The position numbers and the translations under genes were made by a program. This document shows, piece by piece, positions 36,341-44,082 of a stretch of 64,000 bases of DNA. Source of the stretch: Bradyrhizobium sp. KBS0727 (GTDB lineage: Bacteria > Pseudomonadota > Alphaproteobacteria > Rhizobiales > Xanthobacteraceae); assembly GCF_005937885.2 (NCBI RefSeq), contig NZ_CP042176.1, positions 2,785,501 through 2,849,500 on the forward strand. Reading direction: 5' to 3'. Under the pieces are notes generated by a model. That model was not told the origin of the DNA. It saw only the letters and a list, made by a program, of their open reading frames with translations, and did not search any database. Numbering within the stretch: position 1 is the first letter of the stretch; each line of letters starts with the position of its first letter.

Positions 36341-37309
36341 CTAGGTCTCGGAGCCTCCGAGCGAAGCGCTTATTTTCCTTGCCGCGACGGCTACCGCCGG
36401 GCCGTATTCGTGATCGAGCTGATCCTGCGACACCAAATACGCCGGTCCGCCGACGCTCAGCGCATAGACGCTTCCAGCGTTAGGTGTGATGATCGGAGCT
36501 CCGACGGCATTGATGTCTTTGCGCCATTCCCCGGCGGAGGTGCAGAAGCCGCGTTCCGCGACCTCGCGGATCGACGCCTCAATGGATCGCGTGATCAGCG
36601 GCCAGTCATCGCCGTGCTGTTTGCGGATGGCGTCGAGAATGCTGTCGCGTTCGCTGTCAGGCACCGCGGCGAGATAAGCCTTGCCAACCGCGGTGACGGC
36701 GATCGGTATCCGCGAACCCGGCGCCAGCCGAAGGCCGACGAGGCCGTGGCCTTCGCAGGTTTCGACGTTGAGCATCATCAGCTTGTCGCGCGTGCCGAGC
36801 GCGATATGCAGGTTATGGGCGTCGGCAAGAGTCTCCATGATCGGCCGGGCTACGCGCCGGACATCGAGGTTGGCGAGCGCCGCATAACTCAGCGACAGCG
36901 TGCGGCCGCCCAATTCATAAGTTCCGAGCCGGCTGTCGTAGGCCAGATAGCCCAATTGGGTGAGCGTGTGCGTAATACGCGAGATCGTCGGTTTCGGCAG
37001 TTCCGTGCGTTTCGCGAGATCGAGGTTGCCGAGCGCGCGGTCGCCCGCTCTGAAGGCGCTGAGGACTTCAAGTCCGCGCGCCAGCGCGGTGACAAACAGC
37101 CGGCCGCCGGCGTCGTCCGCAACCTCGTCCTTTGCGGCGGCCCGCGGTCTGCGGGCAGCGCGTTGTAGCAGCATGCGCGCGCTTTTCTTTTTCGCTCGCT
37201 CTTCAGAGGCTACAGAGGGTGCCTGACCGGGCGGTTTGCCGCTCCTGTTTTTTGGGGTCAGGTTGCGCGCTCCCGAACTGGATTTGCGCGGCGGCTTGTC
37301 GACCTTCAT
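36341..37309 (-). CDS. IclR-family regulator with basic N-terminal tail
   Basis: A 322-residue IclR-type regulator. The first 70 residues are a lysine/arginine-rich, low-complexity tail (PKNRSGKPPGQAP, EERAKKKSARM) unusual for the family. The winged-helix domain follows (RTELPKPTISRITHTLTQLG near 100-120), then an effector domain with NVETCEGHGLVGLRLAPGSR and AVGKAYLAAVPDSERD. The gene is divergent from the MaoC hydratase, and the palindrome GCGAAAT-N3-ATTTCGC lies between them, making this protein the best candidate to bind the shared operator of the catabolic island. ATG at 37309 was preferred to TTG at 37318. Confidence 0.88.
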   Translation of the reverse strand: MKVDKPPRKSSSGARNLTPKNRSGKPPGQAPSVASEERAKKKSARMLLQRAARRPRAAAKDEVADDAGGRLFVTALARGLEVLSAFRAGDRALGNLDLAKRTELPKPTISRITHTLTQLGYLAYDSRLGTYELGGRTLSLSYAALANLDVRRVARPIMETLADAHNLHIALGTRDKLMMLNVETCEGHGLVGLRLAPGSRIPIAVTAVGKAYLAAVPDSERDSILDAIRKQHGDDWPLITRSIEASIREVAERGFCTSAGEWRKDINAVGAPIITPNAGSVYALSVGGPAYLVSQDQLDHEYGPAVAVAARKISASLGGSET

Positions 37310-37425
37310 AGCTCTCAACCTCTTGCTGGTGCCGGAACGCCGCTGGAATGTTCGCGGGTCACAATGCCAAGGGACTTATCAGTTTCCTGCCGGCTTGTCG
37401 CTGCGTCGAGCTCCAAATCAGCTTT

Positions 37426-37442
37426 GCGAAATTAGATTTCGC
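37426..37442. promoter_or_regulatory. Palindromic operator GCGAAAT-N3-ATTTCGC, MaoC promoter
   Basis: A perfect 7-bp inverted repeat, GCGAAAT-TAG-ATTTCGC, followed by ATATTGTC. The same arms with a 3-nt spacer occur at 41244-41260. It lies in the divergent gap between the IclR gene and the hydratase, about 80 bp upstream of the latter. It is predicted to be the IclR operator. Confidence 0.6.
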
Positions 37443-37519
37443 ATATTGTCTTGTTGGGAGCGCCGTGGCAACTTCAACGGCAGTTTTGATCCCTCCAAAA
37501 TTCAAGGAAGCGCCCGCAG

Positions 37520-38383
37520 ATGCCCATCGATCCCAAAACCCTGCTGCAATGGCCCTTCGCCGATCTCGAGCATACCTATACCGAGCGCGACACCATGCTC
37601 TATGCCCTCGGGCTCGGCTGCGGCGCGGATCCGATGGACGAAAGCCAGCTTCAGTTTGTCTATGAGGGCCGGCTGCGGGCGCTGCCGTCGATGGCAGTGG
37701 TGTTGGGCTATCCCGGATTCTGGATCAGTGATCCGGGCACCGGCGTCGACTGGAAGAAGGTACTGCACGGCGAACAGGGCATCACGATTTTCAAGCCGTT
37801 GCCGTCGGCGGGAACTGTGATCGGCCGCACGCGGGTGACCGGCGTGTTCGACAAGGGCAAGGATAAAGGCGCGGTGCTCGTCTCGGAGCGTGACGTCATC
37901 GACAAGGCGAGTGGAGATTTGCTCTGCCGCCTGACGTCGACGACCATGATGCGCGGCGACGGCGGCTTCGGCGGCCCCTCCGGTCCGCTCCCGGCGCCGC
38001 ACGCACTGCCCGATCGGGCCCCGGATAAAACCGCCAGCATTGCAACGCTGCCGCAGGCCGCGCTGATCTACCGGTTATCCGGCGACTACAATCCGCTTCA
38101 TGCCGATCCCGCGGTGGCGCGGAGCGGCGGGTTCGACAAGCCCATCCTGCATGGTCTGTGTACGTTCGGCGTGGTGTGCCGCGCGTTGCTGGATATGGTC
38201 TGCGGCAGCGATCCCTCCAGGTTGCGCGCGATGCAGGTCCGGTTCAGCTCGCCGGTCTACCCGGGTGAGACCATCGTGACCGAGTTGTGGAACGAGCCAG
38301 GCGGCATCGTCTCGTTCCGCGCCAAGGTGAAGGAGCGCGACCTTGTCGTCATCAACAACGGCCGTGCCGAGGTGGCGGCTTGA
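37520..38383 (+). CDS. 2-Enoyl-CoA hydratase 2, MaoC family (HSD17B4-type)
   Basis: A 287-residue double-hot-dog MaoC protein like the hydratase-2 domain of the peroxisomal multifunctional enzyme type 2. The N-terminal half starts WPFADLEHTYTERDTMLYAL. The C-terminal half carries the hydratase-2 motif YRLSGDYNPLH with Asp189 and His194 as the catalytic pair, then FDKPILHGLCTFG. It should hydrate trans-2-enoyl-CoA to the (3R)-hydroxyacyl-CoA, which the 17beta-HSD4-like dehydrogenase at 43036 would oxidise. It is transcribed alone, divergent from the IclR regulator. Confidence 0.92.
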   Translation: MPIDPKTLLQWPFADLEHTYTERDTMLYALGLGCGADPMDESQLQFVYEGRLRALPSMAVVLGYPGFWISDPGTGVDWKKVLHGEQGITIFKPLPSAGTVIGRTRVTGVFDKGKDKGAVLVSERDVIDKASGDLLCRLTSTTMMRGDGGFGGPSGPLPAPHALPDRAPDKTASIATLPQAALIYRLSGDYNPLHADPAVARSGGFDKPILHGLCTFGVVCRALLDMVCGSDPSRLRAMQVRFSSPVYPGETIVTELWNEPGGIVSFRAKVKERDLVVINNGRAEVAA

Positions 38384-38413
38384 GCCGCCGCTTCGACCGC
38401 GGGCTGAAGGCGC

Positions 38414-39949
38414 TCAAATCCGGCGGTTGGATTTTTCCCAATACGGATCCCGCAGGCGCCGCTTGAAGATCTTTCCCGAATCCTCACGCGGCAGGCCTTC
38501 CTGCAACTCGATGTGCCGGGGTATCTTGTAGTCGGCCAGCGTCGCTCTCAGCTGGGCGCGAATGGTATCGCGATCGATGGTGGCGCCGCGCTGGGGTTCG
38601 ATCACGGCCATCAGGGCTTCGCCGAATTCGTCGTCCGGGATGCCGAACACGGCGCAGTCGTGGACGCCGGGGAGGGCGTGCAGCGCCGCTTCGATCTCGG
38701 CGGGGTAAATATTGACGCCGCCCGAGATCACCATGTCGCGCTTGCGGTCGGAAATGAAGACGTAGCCGTCTTCGTCGATATAGCCGACGTCGCCGCTGGT
38801 GATGAAGCCGTCGCGCTCGATCTCGATCCGCTTCTCCGGCTTGTTGTGATAGCTGAAATCCGGGCTGCCGGTGGACCGCGAATAGATCTCGCCGATGGTT
38901 CCGCGCGGCAGAACGTTGCCGGCATCATCGAGAATCCGCAGCAAGGCACCGTCCAGGATCTGGCCGACCGTGCCGGGTTTCCTGAGCGCATCTTCCGGCG
39001 CTGCGTAAGTCACGGCGCCGGATTCGGTGCTGCCGTAATATTCGTGGATCACCGGTCCCCACCAGTTCATCATGGCCTGTTTGACATCGGGCGGGCAGGG
39101 CGCGGCCGCGTGCACGATGTGACGCAACGCGGAGACGTCGTATTTCTCGCGGACTGCAGCCGGCAATTTCAACAGGCGGACGAACATCGTCGGTACCATG
39201 AAGACGGTGTCGATGGCTTCTTCCTGAACCAGCCGGAGAAGTCCTTCCGCGTCGAACCGTGGCATCAGAAACAATGCTCCGCCGAGACGCCCGGCACGCA
39301 GCGCGAAAACGTTGGGCGCGGAGTGATAGAGCGGTCCCGGCAACAGCGCGCGCACGCCCGGTTTCAGGCCATAGACGCGCGCCCGCATCGCCTCGGCGGC
39401 TGCGGCCTGTGCGGGGGTTGGCGCTTCCCTGCGGACACCCTTGGGCTGCCCGGTGGTGCCCGAGGTGTAGATCATGCTCTGCGGCTGCGGCAGTTTCGGG
39501 CCGTCATAAGGCCTTTGTCTGCTCATCCAGGGTTCGAGATCCTCCGCGCCGTGCGGCAGACCGCGGCGTGAGGGATCGATCCGGTAGGCCCCCTCTATCT
39601 CCGGCGGCGTCGGAACGCTGAGCAGGGTGATGTCGCCGGGAATAACCTCGCCCAGCGCGTTCAGGAGATCGGCATGGCCGATCAGCACGCGGGTTCCGGT
39701 ATCCTTCAGAATATAATCGACCTCCTCGGGCTTGAAGTGCCAGTTGACCGGCACCGCATAGGCCCCCAGCAACATGACCGCGTAGCTCGCTTCGAGGAAG
39801 GCAATGTCGTTTCGCATCAAGATGCAAACGCAGTCACCTTCGCTGACGCCGAGGCTTTGCAATCCGCCGGCGATCAGCAGCACCCGTTTTTCGACTTCAT
39901 CGAAGCCTCGCTTGCGTGAACCGCTGATGATGCCGGTGGATACGGTCAT
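38414..39949 (-). CDS. AMP-forming acyl-CoA ligase (second copy)
   Basis: A 511-residue ANL ligase only distantly related to the one at 33443. Motifs are SMIYTSGTTGQPKGVRREAP, EYYGSTESGAVTYA, the hinge YVFISDRKRDMVISGGVNIY and the C-terminal EDSGKIFKRRLRDPYW. The N-terminus is compact (GFDEVEKRVLLIAGGLQSLG). It resembles bacterial ligases annotated for fatty, bile-acid-like or aromatic acids; I cannot assign a substrate. It converges on the MaoC gene (30 nt between stops) and is downstream of an acyl-CoA dehydrogenase on the same strand, separated by 120 bp containing a stable hairpin. Confidence 0.9.
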   Translation of the reverse strand: MTVSTGIISGSRKRGFDEVEKRVLLIAGGLQSLGVSEGDCVCILMRNDIAFLEASYAVMLLGAYAVPVNWHFKPEEVDYILKDTGTRVLIGHADLLNALGEVIPGDITLLSVPTPPEIEGAYRIDPSRRGLPHGAEDLEPWMSRQRPYDGPKLPQPQSMIYTSGTTGQPKGVRREAPTPAQAAAAEAMRARVYGLKPGVRALLPGPLYHSAPNVFALRAGRLGGALFLMPRFDAEGLLRLVQEEAIDTVFMVPTMFVRLLKLPAAVREKYDVSALRHIVHAAAPCPPDVKQAMMNWWGPVIHEYYGSTESGAVTYAAPEDALRKPGTVGQILDGALLRILDDAGNVLPRGTIGEIYSRSTGSPDFSYHNKPEKRIEIERDGFITSGDVGYIDEDGYVFISDRKRDMVISGGVNIYPAEIEAALHALPGVHDCAVFGIPDDEFGEALMAVIEPQRGATIDRDTIRAQLRATLADYKIPRHIELQEGLPREDSGKIFKRRLRDPYWEKSNRRI

Positions 39950-39992
39950 GAGGATCTCCCGTCGCTCGAGCTCGTGTGCCCATCTCTGGTGA

Positions 39993-40020
39993 ACCCTGCC
40001 ATGTGTATATCTGGCAGGGT
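39993..40020. promoter_or_regulatory. 9-bp inverted repeat between dehydrogenase and ligase genes
   Basis: ACCCTGCCA (39993-40001) and TGGCAGGGT (40012-40020) form a perfect 9-bp stem with a 10-nt loop. In the minus-strand transcript it would fold after the acyl-CoA dehydrogenase stop and about 45 bp before the ligase start. No T-run follows, so attenuation, mRNA protection or an operator are all possible. Confidence 0.45.
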
Positions 40021-40069
40021 GGTTGCTGCAGGCCTGGCGCTTCTAGCGGTACGGCTTCCGGTGCCGGCG

Positions 40070-41209
40070 CTACAGCGACCGTGCAATGAGTTCGCGCATG
40101 ATCTCGTTGGAGCCGCCATAGATCCGGCGCACGCGGGCGTCGGCATAGGCGCGGGTGATGGGGTATTCGAGCATGTAGCCGTAGCCGCCATGCATCTGCA
40201 CGCATTGGTCCACCACCCGGCATTCAAGCTCGGTCAGCCAGTATTTGCACATCGCGGCGGCCTCGACGTCGAGCTTGCCGTCCAGATGAAGCTCCATGCA
40301 GCGGTCGAGAAAAACCCTGCCGATCTGGATCTCGGTCTTCATCTCGGCGAGCTTGAACCGATTGTGCTGGAATTCCGCCAGCGGCTGGCCGAACGCCTTG
40401 CGCTGTCGCGTGTAGTCGAGTGTCCATTCAAGCGCCGCTTCGGCGCCGGCGACCGCTGTGATCGCGACCAGCAGTCTTTCCTGGGGAAGTTCGTTCATCA
40501 GGCAACGAAAGCCGCGGCCTTCCTCGCCCAGCAGGTTGCCGGCCGGCACCCGCACGTCGGTGAAGAACAGCTCGGAGGTGTCCTGCGCTTTCATGCCGAG
40601 CTTTTCGAGGTTGCGGCCGCGCGAAAAACCCGGGCGGTTGGCCTCCACCAGAAGAAGACTGATCCCCCTGGAGCCGCCTTGCGGATCGGTCTTGCAGGCG
40701 AGGATGACGAGGTCGGCGAGCTGACCGTTGGTGATGAAGGTCTTGGATCCATTGACGATGAAGTCATCGCCGTCGCGGATGGCGGTGGTGCGGATCGACT
40801 GCAGATCGCTGCCGGCGCCGGGCTCCGTCATCGCCAGGGCGACAATGACTTCTCCCGTCGCCATCAACGGCAGCCATTGCCGTCGCTGGGCTTCGGTGCC
40901 GTAATGCAGGATATAGAAGGCGGCAATGTCGGAGTGCACACGGAAGCCGGGACCGTTGAAGACGCCGCGCGAGAGTTCTTCGGTGACGATCGCGCTGAGG
41001 GTGAAGTCGCCACCGCCGCCGCCATATTCCTCGGGGATGGCCGGACAAAGCAGGCCGGCCGCGCCGGCCTTGTTCCAGAGGTCGCGGCTGACCACGCCGT
41101 CCTTTTCCCACTGCGCATGATGCGGAGCGATCTCGCGGTCGACGAAACGCCGCACGGTATCGCGGAATGCCTGGTGTTCGCCGTCACCGTAGATCGTTTG
41201 CGGTATCAT
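40070..41209 (-). CDS. Acyl-CoA dehydrogenase (third copy)
   Basis: A 379-residue acyl-CoA dehydrogenase with all standard blocks: GLLCPAIPEEYGGGGGDF, ALAMTEPGAGSDLQSIRT, VNGSKTFITNGQLADLVI, KLGMKAQDTSELFFTDVRVP and the C-terminal MHGGYGYMLEYPITRAYADA plus RRIYGGSNEIMRELIARSL. The (I/V)YGGSNEI ending is typical of short/medium or branched-chain enzymes. The ATG at 41209 follows a GGAGG by 11 nt. It is divergent from the DUF35-thiolase-dehydrogenase set, with the shared palindromic operator between them. Confidence 0.93.
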   Translation of the reverse strand: MIPQTIYGDGEHQAFRDTVRRFVDREIAPHHAQWEKDGVVSRDLWNKAGAAGLLCPAIPEEYGGGGGDFTLSAIVTEELSRGVFNGPGFRVHSDIAAFYILHYGTEAQRRQWLPLMATGEVIVALAMTEPGAGSDLQSIRTTAIRDGDDFIVNGSKTFITNGQLADLVILACKTDPQGGSRGISLLLVEANRPGFSRGRNLEKLGMKAQDTSELFFTDVRVPAGNLLGEEGRGFRCLMNELPQERLLVAITAVAGAEAALEWTLDYTRQRKAFGQPLAEFQHNRFKLAEMKTEIQIGRVFLDRCMELHLDGKLDVEAAAMCKYWLTELECRVVDQCVQMHGGYGYMLEYPITRAYADARVRRIYGGSNEIMRELIARSL

Positions 41210-41235
41210 GATCCAATCGTCCTCCGAGGGGTTTT

Positions 41236-41270
41236 TGTCATTTGCGAAATCGTATTTCGCATATTTGACA
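41236..41270. promoter_or_regulatory. Extended palindromic operator, dehydrogenase/DUF35 promoter
   Basis: GCGAAAT-CGT-ATTTCGC (41244-41260) is a perfect 7-bp inverted repeat inside a larger imperfect palindrome bounded by TGTCA (41236) and TGACA (41266-41270). The arms are identical to those at 37426-37442. It sits in the 140-bp divergent promoter region and probably controls both directions. Confidence 0.62.
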
Positions 41271-41349
41271 TTTGCAAGCGCGCGTGGCAAATCCGCTGCG
41301 ATCAAGCCGCCGAAAGCTGCAAGGCGGTAATCCGGGAGAATTTGCCGAG

Positions 41350-41763
41350 ATGGCTGAGCCAGCGCGCGCTAAACCAAAACCGACACCTGAGACCCAGCAT
41401 TTCTGGGACGGCACGCAAGCCGGCGAGTTGCGGCTGCAGCGCTGCGACGCCTGCGCCAACGTCTATTTCCCGCCGCGCCCGTTCTGTCCGTCCTGCGCCT
41501 CGCGCAAGGTCAGCGTGTTCAAGGCGAGCGGCAAGGGCACGCTGTACAGCTACGTCATCAACCATCGCCCGGCCGCACCCGGTTTCACCCCGCCTTACGC
41601 GATCGCGATCGTCGAGCTCGCCGAAGGCCCGCGCCTGATGAGCAACATCATCGATTGTCCGCAGACGCCGGAGGCGCTCGAACTCGACATGAAGCTCGAA
41701 GTCGCCTTCGAGAAGCTCGACGACAAGATCACCCTTCCTCAGTTCCGTCCGGCGAAGGGCTAA
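41350..41763 (+). CDS. DUF35 zinc-ribbon/OB-fold acyl-CoA-associated protein
   Basis: A 137-residue Zn-ribbon OB-fold protein. The rubredoxin-like ribbon has two CxxC pairs (QRCDACANVY and RPFCPSCASR), followed by an OB-fold (GTLYSYVINHRP, PPYAIAIVELAEGPRLMSNI). These proteins are almost always encoded beside SCP-x-type thiolases and act as partner subunits that help bind the acyl-CoA. Here the thiolase gene follows after 5 nt. The ATG at 41350 (MAEPARAKPKPTPE) is chosen because the upstream in-frame stretch overlaps the promoter region. Confidence 0.92.
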   Translation: MAEPARAKPKPTPETQHFWDGTQAGELRLQRCDACANVYFPPRPFCPSCASRKVSVFKASGKGTLYSYVINHRPAAPGFTPPYAIAIVELAEGPRLMSNIIDCPQTPEALELDMKLEVAFEKLDDKITLPQFRPAKG

Positions 41764-41768
41764 GCACC

Positions 41769-42908
41769 ATGCGCAGAAACGCAGTCGCCGTCGTCGGCGC
41801 CGCCGAAACCACCGAACTCGGCGTCATCCCCAACATGTCGCAGATCCAGCTTCACGCGGATGCGGCGCTCAACGCCATTGCCGATGCCGGACTGAAGCTG
41901 TCCGACATCGACGGCATCGCGACCGCCGTGGAGACCCCGCAGCAGATCGCGCACTATCTCGGCATTACGCCGACCTGGGTCGATGGCACTTCGGTCGGCG
42001 GCTGTTCGTTCATGCTGCACGTCCGCCACGCCGCCGCGGCGATCGAGGCCGGCCTGTGCAAGACCGTGCTGATTACGCACGCCGAAAGCGGCAAGTCGAT
42101 GATCGGCAAATTGCCGCGTTCGACGCCGGCCGACAGCCTCAACGGCCAGTTCGAAGCGCCGTTCGGCGTCTACGGGCCGCCGAGCATGTTCCCGATCCCG
42201 GTGCTGCGCTACATGAAGACCCACGGCATAACCCACGAGCAGATCGCCTCGGTCGCGGTGGTGCAGCGGGAATGGGCGGCGAAGAATCCGCGCGCCACCA
42301 TGAAGGCCCCGATCACGGTCGCCGATGTCCTGAACTCGCGGATGATCGCCTATCCGTTCCGCATTTTGCAATGCTGCCTCGTCACCGACGGCGGCGGCGC
42401 GCTGATCCTGACGTCGGCGGACCGCGCCAAGGACTTTCCGAACAAGCCGGTCTATATCCTTGGCACCGGCGAGAGCGTGGAAACGCCGATGGTCAGCCAG
42501 ATGAAGACGTTCGATAGTTCGCGCGCCTTCAAGGTCGCGGGCCCCACCGCGTTCCGCGAAGCCGGCATTACCCACAAGGACGTCGATCACCTGATGATCT
42601 ACGACGCCTTTGCGCATTTGCCGCTCTACGGGCTCGGCGACCTCGGCTTCATGCCGCACGAGGAAACCGGCAAGTTCATCGCCGACGGCAACACCCGCCC
42701 CGGCGGCAAGCTGCCGCTCAACACCAATGGCGGCGGTCTCAGCTACATGCATTCGGGCATGTACGGCATGTACGCGCTGCAGGAGAGCGTCCGGCAAATG
42801 CGCGGCATCGCCCCCGCACAGGTGCAGGGCGCGAAAGTCTCGGTCTGCCACGGCGTCGGCGGCATGTTCGCCGCGTCCGGCACCATCATCTTTACGAACG
42901 AACGATAA
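41769..42908 (+). CDS. SCP-x-type thiolase, partner of DUF35 protein
   Basis: A 379-residue thiolase-superfamily protein of the lipid-transfer (SCP-x) group. The N-terminus is RRNAVAVVGAAETTELGVIP. The position of the nucleophilic loop reads TSVGGCSFMLHVRHAAAAI, with a plausible catalytic cysteine, and the C-terminal SVCHGVGGMFAASGTIIFT corresponds to the second active-site loop. NGGGLSYMHSGMYGMYA is also typical. It probably cleaves the 3-ketoacyl-CoA, or performs a retro-aldol-type cleavage, together with the DUF35 subunit. A second SCP-x-type thiolase lies at 45344. Confidence 0.9.
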   Translation: MRRNAVAVVGAAETTELGVIPNMSQIQLHADAALNAIADAGLKLSDIDGIATAVETPQQIAHYLGITPTWVDGTSVGGCSFMLHVRHAAAAIEAGLCKTVLITHAESGKSMIGKLPRSTPADSLNGQFEAPFGVYGPPSMFPIPVLRYMKTHGITHEQIASVAVVQREWAAKNPRATMKAPITVADVLNSRMIAYPFRILQCCLVTDGGGALILTSADRAKDFPNKPVYILGTGESVETPMVSQMKTFDSSRAFKVAGPTAFREAGITHKDVDHLMIYDAFAHLPLYGLGDLGFMPHEETGKFIADGNTRPGGKLPLNTNGGGLSYMHSGMYGMYALQESVRQMRGIAPAQVQGAKVSVCHGVGGMFAASGTIIFTNER

Positions 42909-42914
42909 CCAGCT

Positions 42915-43020
42915 TCGTCATTCCGGGATGGTCCGCAGGACCAGACCCGGAATCTCGAGATTCTCAGATGCGCAATTGCGCATCCTAGTTCGTGCTTCGC
43001 ACGCCCCGGAACGACGACAT
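42915..43020. repeat. Intergenic palindromic repeat, Bradyrhizobium/Rhodopseudomonas type
   Basis: The gap between thiolase and dehydrogenase carries CGTCATTCCGGGATGGTCC, GGACCAGACCCGGAATCTCG and CGCACGCCCCGGAACGACG. These are the modules of a palindromic intergenic element that I recognise as frequent in Bradyrhizobiaceae genomes. The ends (TCATTCCGGG and CCCCGGAACGACG) are imperfect inverted repeats, so the RNA would fold into a long hairpin. An internal TGCGCAATTGCGCA palindrome is also present. It may stabilise or attenuate the operon mRNA. Confidence 0.7.
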
Positions 43021-43035
43021 CAACAGGAGACTCCA

Positions 43036-43950
43036 ATGGCCAAATCACTGCAAGACAAAGTCATCATCGTCACCGGCGCCGGTCGCGGCATCGGCAAGGA
43101 GATCGCGCTGCTCTGCGCAGCCGAAGGCGCCAAGGTCGTGGTCAACGATCCCGGCGGTGCGGCCGACGGCGCCGGCACCAGCGCGGCACCCGCCGAAGAG
43201 GTGGTCGAGGAAATCAAGCAGAAGGGCGGCACCGCGATCGCCAACTTCGAGACGGTGGCGGAAGCCATTCCGGCCAGCAAAATCGTAAAAATGGCAACCG
43301 ACACCTACGGCAAGCTCGACGGCGTGGTCAACAACGCCGGCATCCTGCGCGATGCGATCTTTCATCGCATGAGCATCGATGCCTTCGAGTCCGTCATCAA
43401 GGTTCATCTGATGGGCTCGTTCTATGTCGCGCACGCCGCGGCGCGGCTGTTCAAGGAGCAGGAAAGCGGCTCGTTCGTCCACTTCACCTCGACCTCGGGC
43501 CTGATCGGCAATTTCGGCCAGGCCAACTATGCCGCGGCCAAGCTCGGCATCGTCGGGCTGTCGAAATCGATCGCGCTCGACATGAGCCGTTTCAACGTGC
43601 GCTCGAACTGCGTCTCGCCGTTCGCCTGGAGCCGGCTGATCGGAACCATTCCGACCGAGACCGAGGAAGAGAAAGCACGCGTCAAGAAGATCCAGCAGAT
43701 GGGTCCGGAGAAGATCGCGCCGATCTGCGCCTTCCTGCTCTCGGACGCCGCCAAGGACGTCACTGGGCAGATATTTGCCGTGCGCATGAACGAGATATTC
43801 CTGATGGGCCAGTCGCGCCCGCTGCGCTCGGTCCAACGGAGCGACGGCTGGACACCGCAGACCATTGCCGAACACGCCATGCCCGCGATGAAGTCGTCGT
43901 TCTACAAGCTCGATCGCTCCGCGGATATTTTCAACTGGGATGCCATCTGA
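43036..43950 (+). CDS. (3R)-Hydroxyacyl-CoA dehydrogenase, 17beta-HSD4-like SDR
   Basis: A 304-residue short-chain dehydrogenase/reductase. The cofactor motif is TGAGRGIGKEIALLCAAEGA with VVVNDPG after it, typical of the dehydrogenase domain of peroxisomal multifunctional enzyme type 2. The structural NAG motif is in GVVNNAGILRD. The active site is YxxxK at Tyr165/Lys169 (ANYAAAKLG), with the preceding serine in TSTSGLIG. It would oxidise the (3R)-hydroxyacyl-CoA made by the hydratase-2 at 37520, so this island holds that enzyme activity as two separate genes. AGGAG precedes the ATG. Confidence 0.92.
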   Translation: MAKSLQDKVIIVTGAGRGIGKEIALLCAAEGAKVVVNDPGGAADGAGTSAAPAEEVVEEIKQKGGTAIANFETVAEAIPASKIVKMATDTYGKLDGVVNNAGILRDAIFHRMSIDAFESVIKVHLMGSFYVAHAAARLFKEQESGSFVHFTSTSGLIGNFGQANYAAAKLGIVGLSKSIALDMSRFNVRSNCVSPFAWSRLIGTIPTETEEEKARVKKIQQMGPEKIAPICAFLLSDAAKDVTGQIFAVRMNEIFLMGQSRPLRSVQRSDGWTPQTIAEHAMPAMKSSFYKLDRSADIFNWDAI

Positions 43951-44082
43951 GCGACGACAGGCGGGGGGCTGCCAGCGCACCGGAGATCATTGCATCGAAT
44001 TGCCACGGAGACATCGACCGTCCGGGTCGGATAGCAAAGCCGATCATCAAAGAAATCGGCAAGAGCCAACGAGGAAAAAGAA

